Shown: positions 25,001 through 34,102, counted from the stretch's first letter. The stretch: DNA of 64,000 nt from CAWEQW01 sp963811365 (GCA_963811365.1 CAWEQW010000008.1:186001-250000); one strand, 5' to 3'. Translations and numbers: made by a program. Notes: a model not told the origin generated them from the letters alone.

Positions 25001-25033
25001 GTACGTTCGAGACTTCGTCGTCGCGATCTTCAG

Positions 25034-26143
25034 TCAGGTCAGCACCTGCTTCAGCACCCGCACGCTCTCGGACCAGGACAGCCGCCCTCTCGCCTGCGGG
25101 ACGCTTCGACCTACGCTCTTCGCCCTACCCAGCAGCTCGAGGAGCTGGCCGGCGAGCTCCTCCTGCGAGCCCGCGACCGCGCCGTGGTCGGGCGCGAGCA
25201 GCGTCTCAGGCGCGCCCCCTGACCGGCCGATGAGCACCGGCAGCCCGCAGGCCTGCGCCTCCAGGAAGACGATCCCGAAGGCCTCCACCTCGAGACCGAG
25301 GAGCCGACTGCGGCAGGGCATCGCGAACACGTCCCCGGCGTCGGTGTGCGCGGGAAGCTCCTCCCATGGCACCTTGCCGGTGAAGATCACCGACCCCGAC
25401 ACGCCGAGGCGGTCGGCGAGCGCCTCCACCGACTCCCGGTAAGGCCCGTCGCCCACCAGCAGCAGGCGTGCGGCGGGCAACGAGCGGAGCACCTCGGGCC
25501 ACGCCCGGACCAGGCTGTCCTGGCCCTTGCGCCGGACCATCCGCGCCGTGCAGACCACCACCGGTGCCGTGGGGTCGATGCCGAGCCGCTCGCGCACCTG
25601 CGCACCCCCGCATCCGGGGTGGAACCGCGCGGCGTCCACACCGGGTGAGAGCTGCTCCATCCGTGCCGCGGCCTCCGGCGAGAGAGCCATGGAGATGTGC
25701 TCCCGGCACCAGGCGCTGACATAGGTCATCACATCGACGCCGTCGCCGATCCGGCGCAGCAACGTCCGTGTCCCCGGCAGCTTGGCCCACCAGACCTCGT
25801 GGCCGTGGGTCAGCGCGACGATGCGGCGGGCACCGGCGCGCCGGAAAGCCGGACCGAGCAGGCCCAGCGGAGCACTCGCCCCGAAGAGCACCCGGTCGCA
25901 GCCGTGCCGCTGCATCACCTCGATCGCGCGACGTGCGACCGCCGGAGTGGGCAGCAGCATCGAAGCCGGGTCGCGATAGACCGGGAACGGCAGCGTGGCG
26001 TCGTACTCCAGGTCGCCCGGCATCGAGGAGGTGTACACCACGACCTCCTCGGCCGGCAGCCCCTCGCAGAGCGCGAGCACGAAGGTCTCGATCCCCCCGA
26101 ACCGGGTCGGGAAGTCGTTGGTGACGACGAGGACTCTGTTCAC
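25034..26143 (-). CDS. pimB: GT4 glycosyltransferase, PimB'-like mannosyltransferase
   Basis: A 369-residue GT-B enzyme. The N-terminal VTNDFPTRFGGIETF is characteristic of the PimB'/MgtA group; CTARMVRRKGQD and LVGDGPYRESV mark the C-terminal Rossmann half, and EAFGIVFLEAQACGLPVL is the GT4 nucleotide-sugar motif with the two Glu. In mycobacteria PimB' adds the second mannose of phosphatidylinositol mannosides from GDP-mannose at the inner membrane. Position between fadD15 and the NlpC/P60 gene matches Rv2188c (recalled). The exact acceptor here is inferred. Confidence 0.85.
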   Translation of the reverse strand: MNRVLVVTNDFPTRFGGIETFVLALCEGLPAEEVVVYTSSMPGDLEYDATLPFPVYRDPASMLLPTPAVARRAIEVMQRHGCDRVLFGASAPLGLLGPAFRRAGARRIVALTHGHEVWWAKLPGTRTLLRRIGDGVDVMTYVSAWCREHISMALSPEAAARMEQLSPGVDAARFHPGCGGAQVRERLGIDPTAPVVVCTARMVRRKGQDSLVRAWPEVLRSLPAARLLLVGDGPYRESVEALADRLGVSGSVIFTGKVPWEELPAHTDAGDVFAMPCRSRLLGLEVEAFGIVFLEAQACGLPVLIGRSGGAPETLLAPDHGAVAGSQEELAGQLLELLGRAKSVGRSVPQARGRLSWSESVRVLKQVLT

Positions 26144-26159
26144 GGGGTCACCGCTGGGC

Positions 26160-27458
26160 TCACCGCTGGACCGCCTTCAGGGACGCAGGGAGACCGGCGC
26201 GCTGCACGGCCGTGGGATGGGTGCCGAACCACAGCTGGAGCAGGGCAGGGGGGGTCGGGTCGTTGAGCGCCTCCACGGCGAGCCGTCGCTGCATCCGCAC
26301 GAACGCGCCGCCCTCCCCTGTCGTCTCGATCGCGGTGCGGTCGGCACGCGCCTCGATCGCCCGGCTCACGACGTTCTGCACCGGGCTGACCAGCAGCCCG
26401 CCCACCGCCGCGAGGGCCAGGACGAGGGCCACGGACGCCGGGTCCGCCGCACCACGCACCCCTGCCCGCCGGCAGAGCCTACGGCTGTCGAGCAGCAGGG
26501 CCAGCACCGCCACCGCGGCGACTGCTCCCACGGCCCCCAGCACCGTGCCGGTGAGCACGTCGTCGTAGCGGGCGTGCCCCAGCTCGTGGGCGACGACCAG
26601 GCGGCCCTCCGCCGGCGTCATCTCGGTGAGCAGGTTGTCGTACACCACGACCCGGCGGGTGCTGCCGAACCCCGAGACGTAGGCGTTGACCGTGGTGGTG
26701 CGGCGTGAGGCGTCGGCGACCAGCACGTCGCTGACGTGCACGCCCTCCTTCGCCGCGAGGGCCAGGACCGAGCTCCGGAAGGAGCCGGCCGGCATCGGCG
26801 TGAAGTGGTTGAACAGCGGCTCCACGACGAGCGGATAGAGGAACGAGCCGAGCAGCACGAGCACGCCTGCCGCGCCGCCGGCCCAGGCGAACCACCAGCG
26901 CGGGGACCTCCGGGCGGCGGCCACCACGACGAGCAGCACCAGGCCCCAGGTGAACCAGGAGACCAGGAACGAGGTCGCCTCGTCGACCAGCCACGGTCCC
27001 CACGTCTGGTGAGTCAGCCCGTAGTGCTCCTGCCGCACGTGCACCGCCGCGCCGAGCGGGAGGGTCAGCAGCCGGCCCACCAGGAGCACCGCCAGCGTGC
27101 CCACCGGGACCATGACGTACCACCGGCCGCCTCCTGGGATACGGCGGCTCACCGCGCGCACCAGGCGAGCCCCCCACGACGTGAGACCGAGCAGGACCGC
27201 GACGCCCAGCGAGATGCCGTACGACGTCAGGCTGAGCAGGCGTACGCCGGAGGAGTACGCCTCCGCACGCGCGATCTCCGCCGTGCTGAACAGCCGGTCG
27301 GCAGGCATCGGGACGAGGTGGCCGCCCGGCACCCAGGACCACGGCACCCAGGCGAGCGCCAGCCCACCCAGCACCAGCAGCGCGACCAGCGCAGTCACCA
27401 CGGCGGCGGGCCGGGCCAGCCGCGGAGAACCCGGTTCGTCCGGGGCGTACCCGCTCAC
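26160..27458 (-). CDS. M48 family membrane zinc metallopeptidase (Ste24/CAAX protease-like)
   Basis: A 432-residue protein from GTG 27458. About six or seven hydrophobic segments flank VVAHELGHARYDD (HExxH zinc motif) and EARADRTAIETTG, which supplies the third ligand Glu. The N-terminal peptidase-associated region (REHYGLTHQTWGPWLVDE type) fits the CAAX prenyl protease 1 family. In bacteria such enzymes act in membrane protein quality control; the substrate is unknown. It lies 17 bases upstream of the PimB-like gene on the same strand, so co-transcription is likely. Confidence 0.88.
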   Translation of the reverse strand: MSGYAPDEPGSPRLARPAAVVTALVALLVLGGLALAWVPWSWVPGGHLVPMPADRLFSTAEIARAEAYSSGVRLLSLTSYGISLGVAVLLGLTSWGARLVRAVSRRIPGGGRWYVMVPVGTLAVLLVGRLLTLPLGAAVHVRQEHYGLTHQTWGPWLVDEATSFLVSWFTWGLVLLVVVAAARRSPRWWFAWAGGAAGVLVLLGSFLYPLVVEPLFNHFTPMPAGSFRSSVLALAAKEGVHVSDVLVADASRRTTTVNAYVSGFGSTRRVVVYDNLLTEMTPAEGRLVVAHELGHARYDDVLTGTVLGAVGAVAAVAVLALLLDSRRLCRRAGVRGAADPASVALVLALAAVGGLLVSPVQNVVSRAIEARADRTAIETTGEGGAFVRMQRRLAVEALNDPTPPALLQLWFGTHPTAVQRAGLPASLKAVQR

Positions 27459-27480
27459 GTCACCCAGCCTGCCACTGAGC

Positions 27481-28803
27481 TCACGCGAGCCTGCGCAGGT
27501 AGGCCTGCCACGCCCGGGTGAAGGTGGCCCGGTCGGTCCCGAGCACCTCGCGGAAGGCCCGTGTCGTGCTGCCTGCGGCGTCGGACCGGCGGTAGAGCTC
27601 GACGAGCGCCGCTTCTCCGTAGCGGGCGGCGATGAGCCGGCAGGCCAGCCAGGCCGCCTCGTAGGAGGCGCCCACGGTCGGGTTCGAGCCGCTGAGCTCC
27701 GAGGCGCTGGGGAGGTGGTCGGGCACGCCGTGCCTGCGCACGTCGGCCAGGATCTGGCCGGCAGTCACCGCGACCGGGAGGTGCGCGTGGGCGAAGGCGA
27801 CGTAGTCGGCGAACCCCTCCAGCAGCCACGGGGGCATCCGGGACGTCGCGGCACGCAGGGCCACGTGGGTCGCCTCGTGACTCAGCACGATCTGTGCGCC
27901 ACGCGGTCCCAGCGGGTCGAACACCCGAGGGTTCACGAACACGTGCTCGGGGGCTCCGCGGCGCTCGGAGCCGTCCTCGGTGGTGGTCACCGCGGCGATG
28001 CGGACGTAGTCGCCCGTCGTCGCTCCCAGGGTCCGGTCCAGCTGCTGCTCACTGCCCGGCACCTCGAGGACGAGTCCACCCACCCAGTCCGGCAGCACCC
28101 GCCGCACGTCGCCGACCGCTCGGCCGGCCTGTCGCAGCAGCGACTGCGCATCGGAAGCCACGCCGGACCCGGCGGCGGCCAGGACGAGGGCCTGGCGGGA
28201 GCGGCGCACGACGATCGAGTCGAGGAGCCAGAGCGGGATCTGGCTGCCGCTGCCCGCGCGCGCGGTCACGAACACTGTCCCGCGGCGGCTCCGGTCGAGG
28301 ACCACGGGCAGCTCCTGACGGCTGGTCGCCCGGTCGTAGCCGGCCACCCGCCAGGTGAGGGCCACGTCGGCCACCCAGGCGCTGCGGCCGAAACGCCGGC
28401 GCTGAGCGACGCTCAGCTGGTGCGGGTCGGCCGCGAGGTAGCGCAGCGAGAGGTCCGCGAGACCCAGCCGGCGCACGTTGTCGGCGAGGTCGGTCAGCTC
28501 CTGCCGCGATGCCGGACGACCCGGAGCGGCGAGCGCAGCGACCTGGTCGGCGGTGCCGTGGCGCAGCCGGCGAGCCAGTGTGGACAGCAGCGCGGTCGCC
28601 CGCGCGTCGGGGACCGCAGGTCCGGCCCGGCCCACGACGCGATGGCCAGCGGGCGGCACGGCGCCCTGCCGAGGCGCAGCAGCCCGATCCACGACGAGCC
28701 ATCCGGCCAGGCCCATCGCAAGGGCCACGAACAGCACGAGGCCGGCCGCCCACCGACGTGGACGACCGGCCCGGGTGCCAGGTTCAGCCGGGGCGGACCG
28801 CAC
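27481..28803 (-). CDS. gluzincin-type (peptidase MA-like) secreted metallopeptidase candidate
   Basis: A 440-residue protein with a basic N-terminus and one membrane anchor (WAAGLVLFVALAMGLAGWLVV, residues ~18-40). The C-terminal third has LSHEATHVALR (HExxH) followed 20-odd residues later by WLLEGFADYVAF, the spacing and Glu of gluzincin peptidases. The middle (~75-260) shows no recognisable domain. The active site would be outside the membrane. GTG 28803 overlaps the NlpC/P60 gene end by 20 bases, so it is in that operon and is under the same riboswitch. Function in wall turnover is only suggested by context. Confidence 0.75.
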   Translation of the reverse strand: MRSAPAEPGTRAGRPRRWAAGLVLFVALAMGLAGWLVVDRAAAPRQGAVPPAGHRVVGRAGPAVPDARATALLSTLARRLRHGTADQVAALAAPGRPASRQELTDLADNVRRLGLADLSLRYLAADPHQLSVAQRRRFGRSAWVADVALTWRVAGYDRATSRQELPVVLDRSRRGTVFVTARAGSGSQIPLWLLDSIVVRRSRQALVLAAAGSGVASDAQSLLRQAGRAVGDVRRVLPDWVGGLVLEVPGSEQQLDRTLGATTGDYVRIAAVTTTEDGSERRGAPEHVFVNPRVFDPLGPRGAQIVLSHEATHVALRAATSRMPPWLLEGFADYVAFAHAHLPVAVTAGQILADVRRHGVPDHLPSASELSGSNPTVGASYEAAWLACRLIAARYGEAALVELYRRSDAAGSTTRAFREVLGTDRATFTRAWQAYLRRLA

Positions 28804-29838
28804 CGGCGTACGGCATCATGTTCAGTGGAGCGACCTTGACGCCGACGCTCGGGTTCTCGGCGTTCACGATCATCCCGTGACCGATGTACATGCCGACGTG
28901 GGTGACCGGCGAGTAGTAGAACACCAGGTCACCGGGCTGGAGCTGCGACTGGGACACCGGAGTGCCGTAGCCCATCTGGCCGGCTGCGTTGTGCGGAAGC
29001 GAGACGCCGGCCGCACCCCACGCGACCATCGTCAGGCCGGAGCAGTCCCACGCGCTCGGCCCGGCAGCGCCGTACACGTAGGCGTCGCCGACCTGCGCCA
29101 TCGCGAACCGGACGGCGGCCGCCGCGCGACCGGAGGCCGGGACGGAGGCGACCGGTGTGCGCGTGGTGCCGCGGCTGCTGGTCGAGCCGGTCGGCGGCGT
29201 GGCCTGCTTCGCGGCTGCCGCGGCCTTGGCCGCGGCCCGTGCCCGAGCCCGAGCCGCGGCCCGAGCCTTGAGCCGGCCGAGCAACGCCTTCGCCGCAGCG
29301 GCCTTCTTGTCGATCTGCGCCTTCTCGGAGGCGAGCTCCCGCTTCGTCGCGGCGATCCGGCCGAGCTCGCGACGCGCGGCCTGCTTGCGCATCGCCAGCT
29401 GCTTGGCCTGGACGGCGAAGTCGGCCATCATCTGGCTGCGCTGGTCGTTGTACTCGGAGACCGTCGTGAGCTGGTCGAGGAACGCGTCGGGGTTCTTCGA
29501 GAGCAGCACCTGCGTGGTCGAGGAGAGCGCCTGGCCCTGGTACTGAGCGACGACCGCCCCGGCGACCTCGCGGCGCACCGCGTTCACCTTCGCCTGCTGG
29601 CGATGGAGGTCGGCGTCGAGGGCGGCCAGCCGGGTGCGCGCCTGCTGGAGATGCTCCCGCGCGACGTTGTAGCGCTCGGAGGCCTGCTCGGCCTGGTGGT
29701 ACAGCGTGTTGACCCGGTGCGGCACACCGCGGATGTCGGGTCGGCGTACGTCGGGGCCGCGGCGAGCATCGAACCGCTCACCGCGGTGATGCACAGGGTC
29801 GCGAGCACGCTGGCAATGCGCTTCCGGCCGTCTGTCAC
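28784..29838 (-). pseudogene. NlpC/P60 peptidoglycan hydrolase (RipA-like), frameshifted after the signal peptide
   Basis: GTG 29838 behind AGGAGA starts a clear signal peptide (MTDGRKRIASVLATLC ... AAAPTYADP). The coiled-coil (VNTLYHQAEQASERYNVAREHL onward to ~residue 190) and NlpC/P60 domain lie in another frame. One base seems missing near 29737-29740 (GCCGACCC then GACATC). Length is 1055 bases, one short of 352 codons. The catalytic Cys is in WDCSGLTM and His in THVGMYIG. The family cuts D-Glu-mDAP bonds during division. The hydrolase is normally important, so sequence error is a serious alternative to true inactivation. Confidence 0.8.
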
Positions 29839-29849
29839 GAGCGGACGGT

Positions 29850-30040
29850 CTCCTCTTTGTCTCGACGCCTACCGGGTGAGCTGACGGATTCGGGCGGCAA
29901 AGAAACCCTACGCGGCGAGCAGCGAACCCTTCCAGGTCCGCTCCTCTGCGCGATTCACCCCAGGAACATGGTTCCCCGGCTCCGCTCCCGACTGTCCCCT
30001 CCAGCCAGGCGCAGACTCAGCGCGGCGCCTGCGTCGACCC
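29850..30040 (-). ncRNA. ydaO/yuaA-type cyclic di-AMP riboswitch
   Basis: On the minus strand the leader of the NlpC/P60 gene contains the hallmark blocks of this aptamer in order: GAGCCGGGGAACCA, TGGGGTGAATCGC, then GGGTTTCTTTGCCGCCCG, AATCCGTCAGCT, CACCCGGTAGGCG, ending about 12 bases before AGGAG and the GTG start. This RNA class binds c-di-AMP and usually turns expression off; in actinobacteria it commonly precedes wall-hydrolase genes. The upstream limit is approximate. Confidence 0.9.
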
Positions 30041-30263
30041 GGTCTGGTCGACTCTCCAGGTGCCTCGCCGTCAAGCGTAGGGGGAGCCGACGCGGCACGG
30101 CAAACCGGGCACTGGGCGCTCGCCGACAACCTGGGGAAAACTCGGTGATCTCACTCACACGCTTCGTCACAACCGTATCTGCGGTCACAATGACCTCAGC
30201 GGTCACTGGCGTCCCGGCTCGCCGGCCGGGGGCCCGAGGAGGTCCGGCAGTCGCCTGCGGCGT

Positions 30264-30470
30264 TCACGCGCTCGCCACGTCCGGTCCGTCGAGCGGAGTG
30301 ACCATCCGCAGCGGCGGGACCAGACCCGATCCCGCGAGCACCTCGAGGGCGCGCTGCTCGTCGTCGTCGAAACCCGCTTCTGGCGGCGGACCGAGGAGAG
30401 CCGTCACCACGCAGTCCTGGCACGCTGGCCCGCGCACCGCGCAGGTGTCGCAGTCGATGTGCACGCTCAT
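30264..30470 (-). CDS. small cysteine-rich actinobacterial protein
   Basis: A 68-residue protein. ATG 30470 is chosen because MSVHIDCDTCAVRGPACQDCVVTALLG is the conserved beginning; the frame's earlier GTG would add unlike residues. CDTC and CQDC give four cysteines suited to a zinc or other metal site; the acidic middle DDDEQRALEVLAGSGLVPPLRMV follows. Such proteins are common upstream of the NlpC/P60 gene in actinobacteria; function unknown. It precedes the riboswitch on the same strand. Confidence 0.75.
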   Translation of the reverse strand: MSVHIDCDTCAVRGPACQDCVVTALLGPPPEAGFDDDEQRALEVLAGSGLVPPLRMVTPLDGPDVASA

Positions 30471-30570
30471 GAGTCCTCCAGCTCGTCCCGGCCCTGGCCG
30501 GGCGTCGTCTCTGGCGAGGACCCTGACAGGCACCACCGACAAAGCCGGGCCGACAGCCGGCAGCGTCCGG

Positions 30571-31923
30571 TCAGCGACGCGACAGCAGCCGACTCAGCGC
30601 ACCGGACGCCACCGCCCTCGCTCCGGCCTTCACGACGTCGCGGACCACCGCCTGGTCGCTCGAGACCACGACGAGCGGGCGCCCGCGCGGCTCGGCCGCC
30701 ACGAGCTCCCGGATCACGTCGTCGGCGATCACCCCCAACGGGCTGTAGAGCACCCGGACCCCGCGGGGCTTGTTGACCAGCGGCCGCTCCGAGGTCTCGG
30801 CGGCGTCGAAGACGACGGTCACCTCGGCGCCGCTGCGGGCCACGAGCGGCGCCACGCCGGCTAGCAGCCGGTCCCGCTGTCGCTCCAACGAGAGCTCCGG
30901 CCACGCGGTCTTCGTGACGTTGTAGCCGTCCACGATCAGATGCGCTCGCGGCAGCGCGATGAGCTGGTCGAGCATCGCGGGGTCGTCGGAGGCCATCGAG
31001 CCGTGGCTGCTGGGCGAGCGGCTGCCCTCCTCGGCGACGTGCGCCTCGACCGCGTCCGCGGGCGCCCCCTCCACCGCGGGCAGCGCGAGCTCGCGTCTGA
31101 GCCCCTGCGCGGTGTCGAGCAGTGTGTCGAGCAGGAGTCGGGCGCGCAGCGCCTCGGCGCCGCGCCCCGCGCGCTCGGCCCGTCGTACCCCGGCGAGCTC
31201 GCCCTCGAGGTCCTCGACGCGGGTCCGCAGCCTGCGCAGCTCGGCGTCCTGCGCGGTCGCCGCCGCGCTCGCCGCCTCACCGGAGCGCACCACCGCCGCC
31301 TCCGCCTCCGTCCGGGCGGCCTCGGCTGCGCGGGCCCGCGCCCGCGCGTCCCCGAGCTTGTGCCGGAGGTCCGCGTTCTCGGCCTTGAGCTCCGCGATCC
31401 GGTCGCGGTTGCGCTGACGGGTCTGCTTGAGGTCCTCGGTCGTCTGCTCGAGCTGCCTGCGGAGCCGGGCGACCTGGAGATCGGCCTGCTGCTGCGCAGC
31501 GAGCGCCTGGCTGCTCTCCAGCCCGTTGACGACCTCGACGACCACCTCCACCCATTCGCGTGGCCGGAACAGGTACGCCGCGGCGGCCACCTCGACCGGA
31601 TCCGCGGCCGCGGGCGCGCCGGCTTCGTTGACGGAGTCGGCCAGCTCGGCCAGCTCGGGGTGCGTCGTGCGCAGCTGGTCGGCGAGTCCGCTCCGGAACT
31701 CCTCGTCGGACTCCAGCATCGCGGCGATCTGCGAGCCGCCCAGCCGCGCGCGGCGGGTCGGCGCGAAGGAGGCGACTCGGCGCAGCGGGGCCGGGAGCCG
31801 CTCGGGAGGCATCCGTCCCACGGCGTCCGCGGCGAGCACCACCACGCGTGCCCGCACCGCGTCCGGCAGCGGGCCGAGCCGGTCACCCGGCTCAGGCGTG
31901 GGGACCTGCTCGGCCGCGCTCAC
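30571..31923 (-). CDS. NYN (PIN-like) domain RNA-binding/ribonuclease protein with coiled coil
   Basis: A 450-residue protein from GTG 31923, in GTGA overlap with the small zinc protein gene. An N-terminal helical domain (~1-150), a long Arg/Ala/Glu-rich coiled coil (~150-270) and a C-terminal NYN domain: LIVDGYNVTKTAWPELSLERQRDRLL (first Asp), TVVFDAAET and VVVSSDQAVVRDV, which give the acidic catalytic cluster. NYN proteins are YacP/Rae1-like endoribonucleases. Target RNA unknown. Confidence 0.85.
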   Translation of the reverse strand: MSAAEQVPTPEPGDRLGPLPDAVRARVVVLAADAVGRMPPERLPAPLRRVASFAPTRRARLGGSQIAAMLESDEEFRSGLADQLRTTHPELAELADSVNEAGAPAAADPVEVAAAAYLFRPREWVEVVVEVVNGLESSQALAAQQQADLQVARLRRQLEQTTEDLKQTRQRNRDRIAELKAENADLRHKLGDARARARAAEAARTEAEAAVVRSGEAASAAATAQDAELRRLRTRVEDLEGELAGVRRAERAGRGAEALRARLLLDTLLDTAQGLRRELALPAVEGAPADAVEAHVAEEGSRSPSSHGSMASDDPAMLDQLIALPRAHLIVDGYNVTKTAWPELSLERQRDRLLAGVAPLVARSGAEVTVVFDAAETSERPLVNKPRGVRVLYSPLGVIADDVIRELVAAEPRGRPLVVVSSDQAVVRDVVKAGARAVASGALSRLLSRR

Positions 31924-32168
31924 GTCGTGGTGCTGCCGACTTCCGTGCGCGAGACGAGCTCGATGACGTCCGAGCGCCCGCACCAGCGGCAGGTCACGGA
32001 CTCGACGTCCTCGTGCACGGTGTCGCTCGCCTCGACGACATGCTCCCCCGCGAGGTCGAAGTGCCAGAACTCCGTCGTACGCCGGGTCCGGGTGACGTCG
32101 AAGCGCGTCAGGTTGCCGCACCCTCCGCAGCGCCAGCGGGTGGTGGCATCGGGCAGGGCAGCGGTCAC
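31920..32168 (-). CDS. small four-cysteine zinc-ribbon-like protein
   Basis: An 82-residue protein from GTG 32168 with AGGAAG upstream. WRCGGCGNLTRFDVTR and VTCRWCGRSDVIELV provide two CxxC pairs, so a zinc ribbon is likely. It overlaps the NYN-domain gene by 4 bases, implying coupled translation and perhaps shared function with that RNA-acting protein. Confidence 0.75.
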   Translation of the reverse strand: MTAALPDATTRWRCGGCGNLTRFDVTRTRRTTEFWHFDLAGEHVVEASDTVHEDVESVTCRWCGRSDVIELVSRTEVGSTTT

Positions 32169-32261
32169 GGGGTCTTCCTCTCGGTCCCGAAGTGGCGCAC
32201 GACCAGGTTGTCCCTGCAAGCGTATGCCGCGTGGCGCGCCGTTTTCGTCGGTGCCCACATC

Positions 32262-32267
32262 TAGCGT
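32262..32267 (+). promoter_or_regulatory. -10 box for a leaderless exonuclease-UvrC-like mRNA
   Basis: TAGCGT (TANNNT) ends 7 bases before the ATG at 32275, with no ribosome-binding site between. This is the usual layout of leaderless actinobacterial mRNAs and fixes the start codon. Confidence 0.5.
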
Positions 32268-32274
32268 CCTCACC

Positions 32275-34092
32275 ATGAGCACCACCGCGACAACCCCAGC
32301 AGTCTCGGGCGCTGCCGGGGGGACCCGGTCCGGCGCGCGCTCGCGCTGGGAGTCGCAGCGCAGCTTCGACGAGCTGGGCCGCCCGCTGCGCGACGTCACG
32401 TTCTGCGTGGTCGACCTCGAGACGACCGGCGGCTCGGCACAGGCCGGCGCGATGATCACCGAGATCGGCGCGGTCAAGGTGCGCGGCGGCGAGGTGCTCG
32501 GCGAGTTCCAGACCCTGGTCAACCCCCACCAGGCGATTCCGCCGTTCATCGCGGTGCTGACCGGCATCACCGACGCGATGGTCGCTGCCTCCCCCACCAT
32601 CGAGCAGACCCTGCCCGCGTTCCTGGAGTTCGCCAGCGGGTGTGTGCTGGTGGCCCACAACGCGCCGTTCGACGTGGGCTTCCTCAAGCACTTCGCGGCC
32701 GCGCAAGGACGCCCGTGGCCCACGTTCGAGGTGGTGGACACCGCCAAGCTCGCCCGCCGCGTGGTGACCCGTGACGAGACGCCGAACTGCAAGCTGGGCT
32801 CGTTGGCCGTGCTGTTCGGCGCCCGGACCACCCCCAACCACCGGGCGCTGTCGGACGCCCGGGCCACCGTGGACGTGCTCCACGGGATGCTGGCTCGGCT
32901 CGGCAACCTCGGCGTGCACACCCTCGAGGAGCTGCAGACGTTCTCCTCGAGGGTGACCTCCGCGCAGCGCCGCAAGCGGCACCTCGCCGAGCGGCTCCCG
33001 CACGCGCCCGGGGTCTACCTGTTCCAGGACGAGCGGGGGCGGGTGCTCTACGTCGGCACGTCCAAGGACCTGAGGAGCCGGGTGCGGACCTACTTCACCG
33101 CCTCGGAGACCCGCTCGCGGATGGGCGAGATGGTGGGCCTGGCGGAGTCGGTGACCGGCATCGAGTGTGCGACACCTCTGGAGGCGGAGGTGCGCGAGCT
33201 GCGGCTGATCGCGCAGCACAAGCCGCGCTACAACCGCCGCTCGCGGTTTCCCGAGCGGGTGCACTGGATCAAGGTGACGGTGGAGCCGTGGCCCCGCCTG
33301 TCCCTGGTGAAGAAGGTGCTGGACGACGGCGCCGACTACATCGGTCCCTTCTCCTCGAAGAAGGCGGCCGAGCGGTCCGTGGCCGCCCTCCACGAGACCT
33401 TCCCGGTGCGCCAGTGCAGCGGCCGGATGCCGAAGGTCCCGCGGCTCAGCGCCTGCGTGCTCGCCGAGATGGGCAAGTGCCTGTCCCCCTGCAACGGCAG
33501 CGTCAGCGCGGAGACCTACGCCGTCGTGGTCGACGAGCTTCGGGCCTCCCTGGTCGGACGACCTGACGCCGTCGTGCAGTCGCTGACCCGTCGGATGGCG
33601 GCGCTGGCCTCTCGCGAGCGGTTCGAGGACGCGACCTCCTACCGCGACCGGCTCGCGGCCTTCCTGCGCGGCGCGGCCCGCACCCAGCGCCTCAAGGCGC
33701 TCACCCGCTGCCCGGAGGTCGTCGCCGCCCGGCGGGAGGACGGCGGGTGGGCGGTGCACGTCGTCCGCCACGGCCGGCTCGCGGCAGCGGGCGTGATCCC
33801 GCCCGGCGCCCACGCCGGCCAGTGGGTCACCGAGCTTCGCGGCGGCGCGGACACCGTGTTCCCCGGTCCCGGACCCACCCCCGCCGCCACGGCCGAGGAG
33901 ACCGAGCGGATCCTGCGCTGGCTGGAGTCCGAGGGGGTCCGCCTGGTGCATGTCGAGGGCGAGTGGACCTGCCCGGTCGGCGGCGCGACGAAGCACCTCC
34001 GGCTGCACGACGCCGTCGAGGAGTCGCGGGCCTCCCTGGTCCCGTTCGACGACCGCCGTCCGCTGCACACCGTTCATCAGCCGGTGCGATGA
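32275..34092 (+). CDS. DEDDh exonuclease fused to UvrC/Cho-like GIY-YIG nuclease
   Basis: A 605-residue two-part DNA repair enzyme. Residues ~38-205 are a DNA polymerase III epsilon-like exonuclease: VVDLETTGG (DxE), HNAPFDVGFL, and NHRALSDARAT with the His-Asp pair. Residues ~235-330 are a GIY-YIG domain (APGVYLFQDERGRVLYVGTSKDLRSRV). A UvrC-like part with the cysteine cluster C(x6)C(x3)C (SACVLAEMGKCLSPCNG) and an UvrB-contact-like helix follows. The same fusion is Rv2191 in M. tuberculosis (recalled). Probably makes excision cuts near lesions and trims the ends. Confidence 0.9.
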   Translation: MSTTATTPAVSGAAGGTRSGARSRWESQRSFDELGRPLRDVTFCVVDLETTGGSAQAGAMITEIGAVKVRGGEVLGEFQTLVNPHQAIPPFIAVLTGITDAMVAASPTIEQTLPAFLEFASGCVLVAHNAPFDVGFLKHFAAAQGRPWPTFEVVDTAKLARRVVTRDETPNCKLGSLAVLFGARTTPNHRALSDARATVDVLHGMLARLGNLGVHTLEELQTFSSRVTSAQRRKRHLAERLPHAPGVYLFQDERGRVLYVGTSKDLRSRVRTYFTASETRSRMGEMVGLAESVTGIECATPLEAEVRELRLIAQHKPRYNRRSRFPERVHWIKVTVEPWPRLSLVKKVLDDGADYIGPFSSKKAAERSVAALHETFPVRQCSGRMPKVPRLSACVLAEMGKCLSPCNGSVSAETYAVVVDELRASLVGRPDAVVQSLTRRMAALASRERFEDATSYRDRLAAFLRGAARTQRLKALTRCPEVVAARREDGGWAVHVVRHGRLAAAGVIPPGAHAGQWVTELRGGADTVFPGPGPTPAATAEETERILRWLESEGVRLVHVEGEWTCPVGGATKHLRLHDAVEESRASLVPFDDRRPLHTVHQPVR

Positions 34093-34102
34093 GCGGGTCC
34101 GC

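Larger units (their letters stand above)
24686..25011 (+). repeat. tandem duplication unit 2 (leader, flp gene, terminator)
   Basis: Second copy of the unit at 24214-24540, including palindrome, pilin gene and terminator. The unshared spacer between the units is about 145 bases. Confidence 0.9.
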
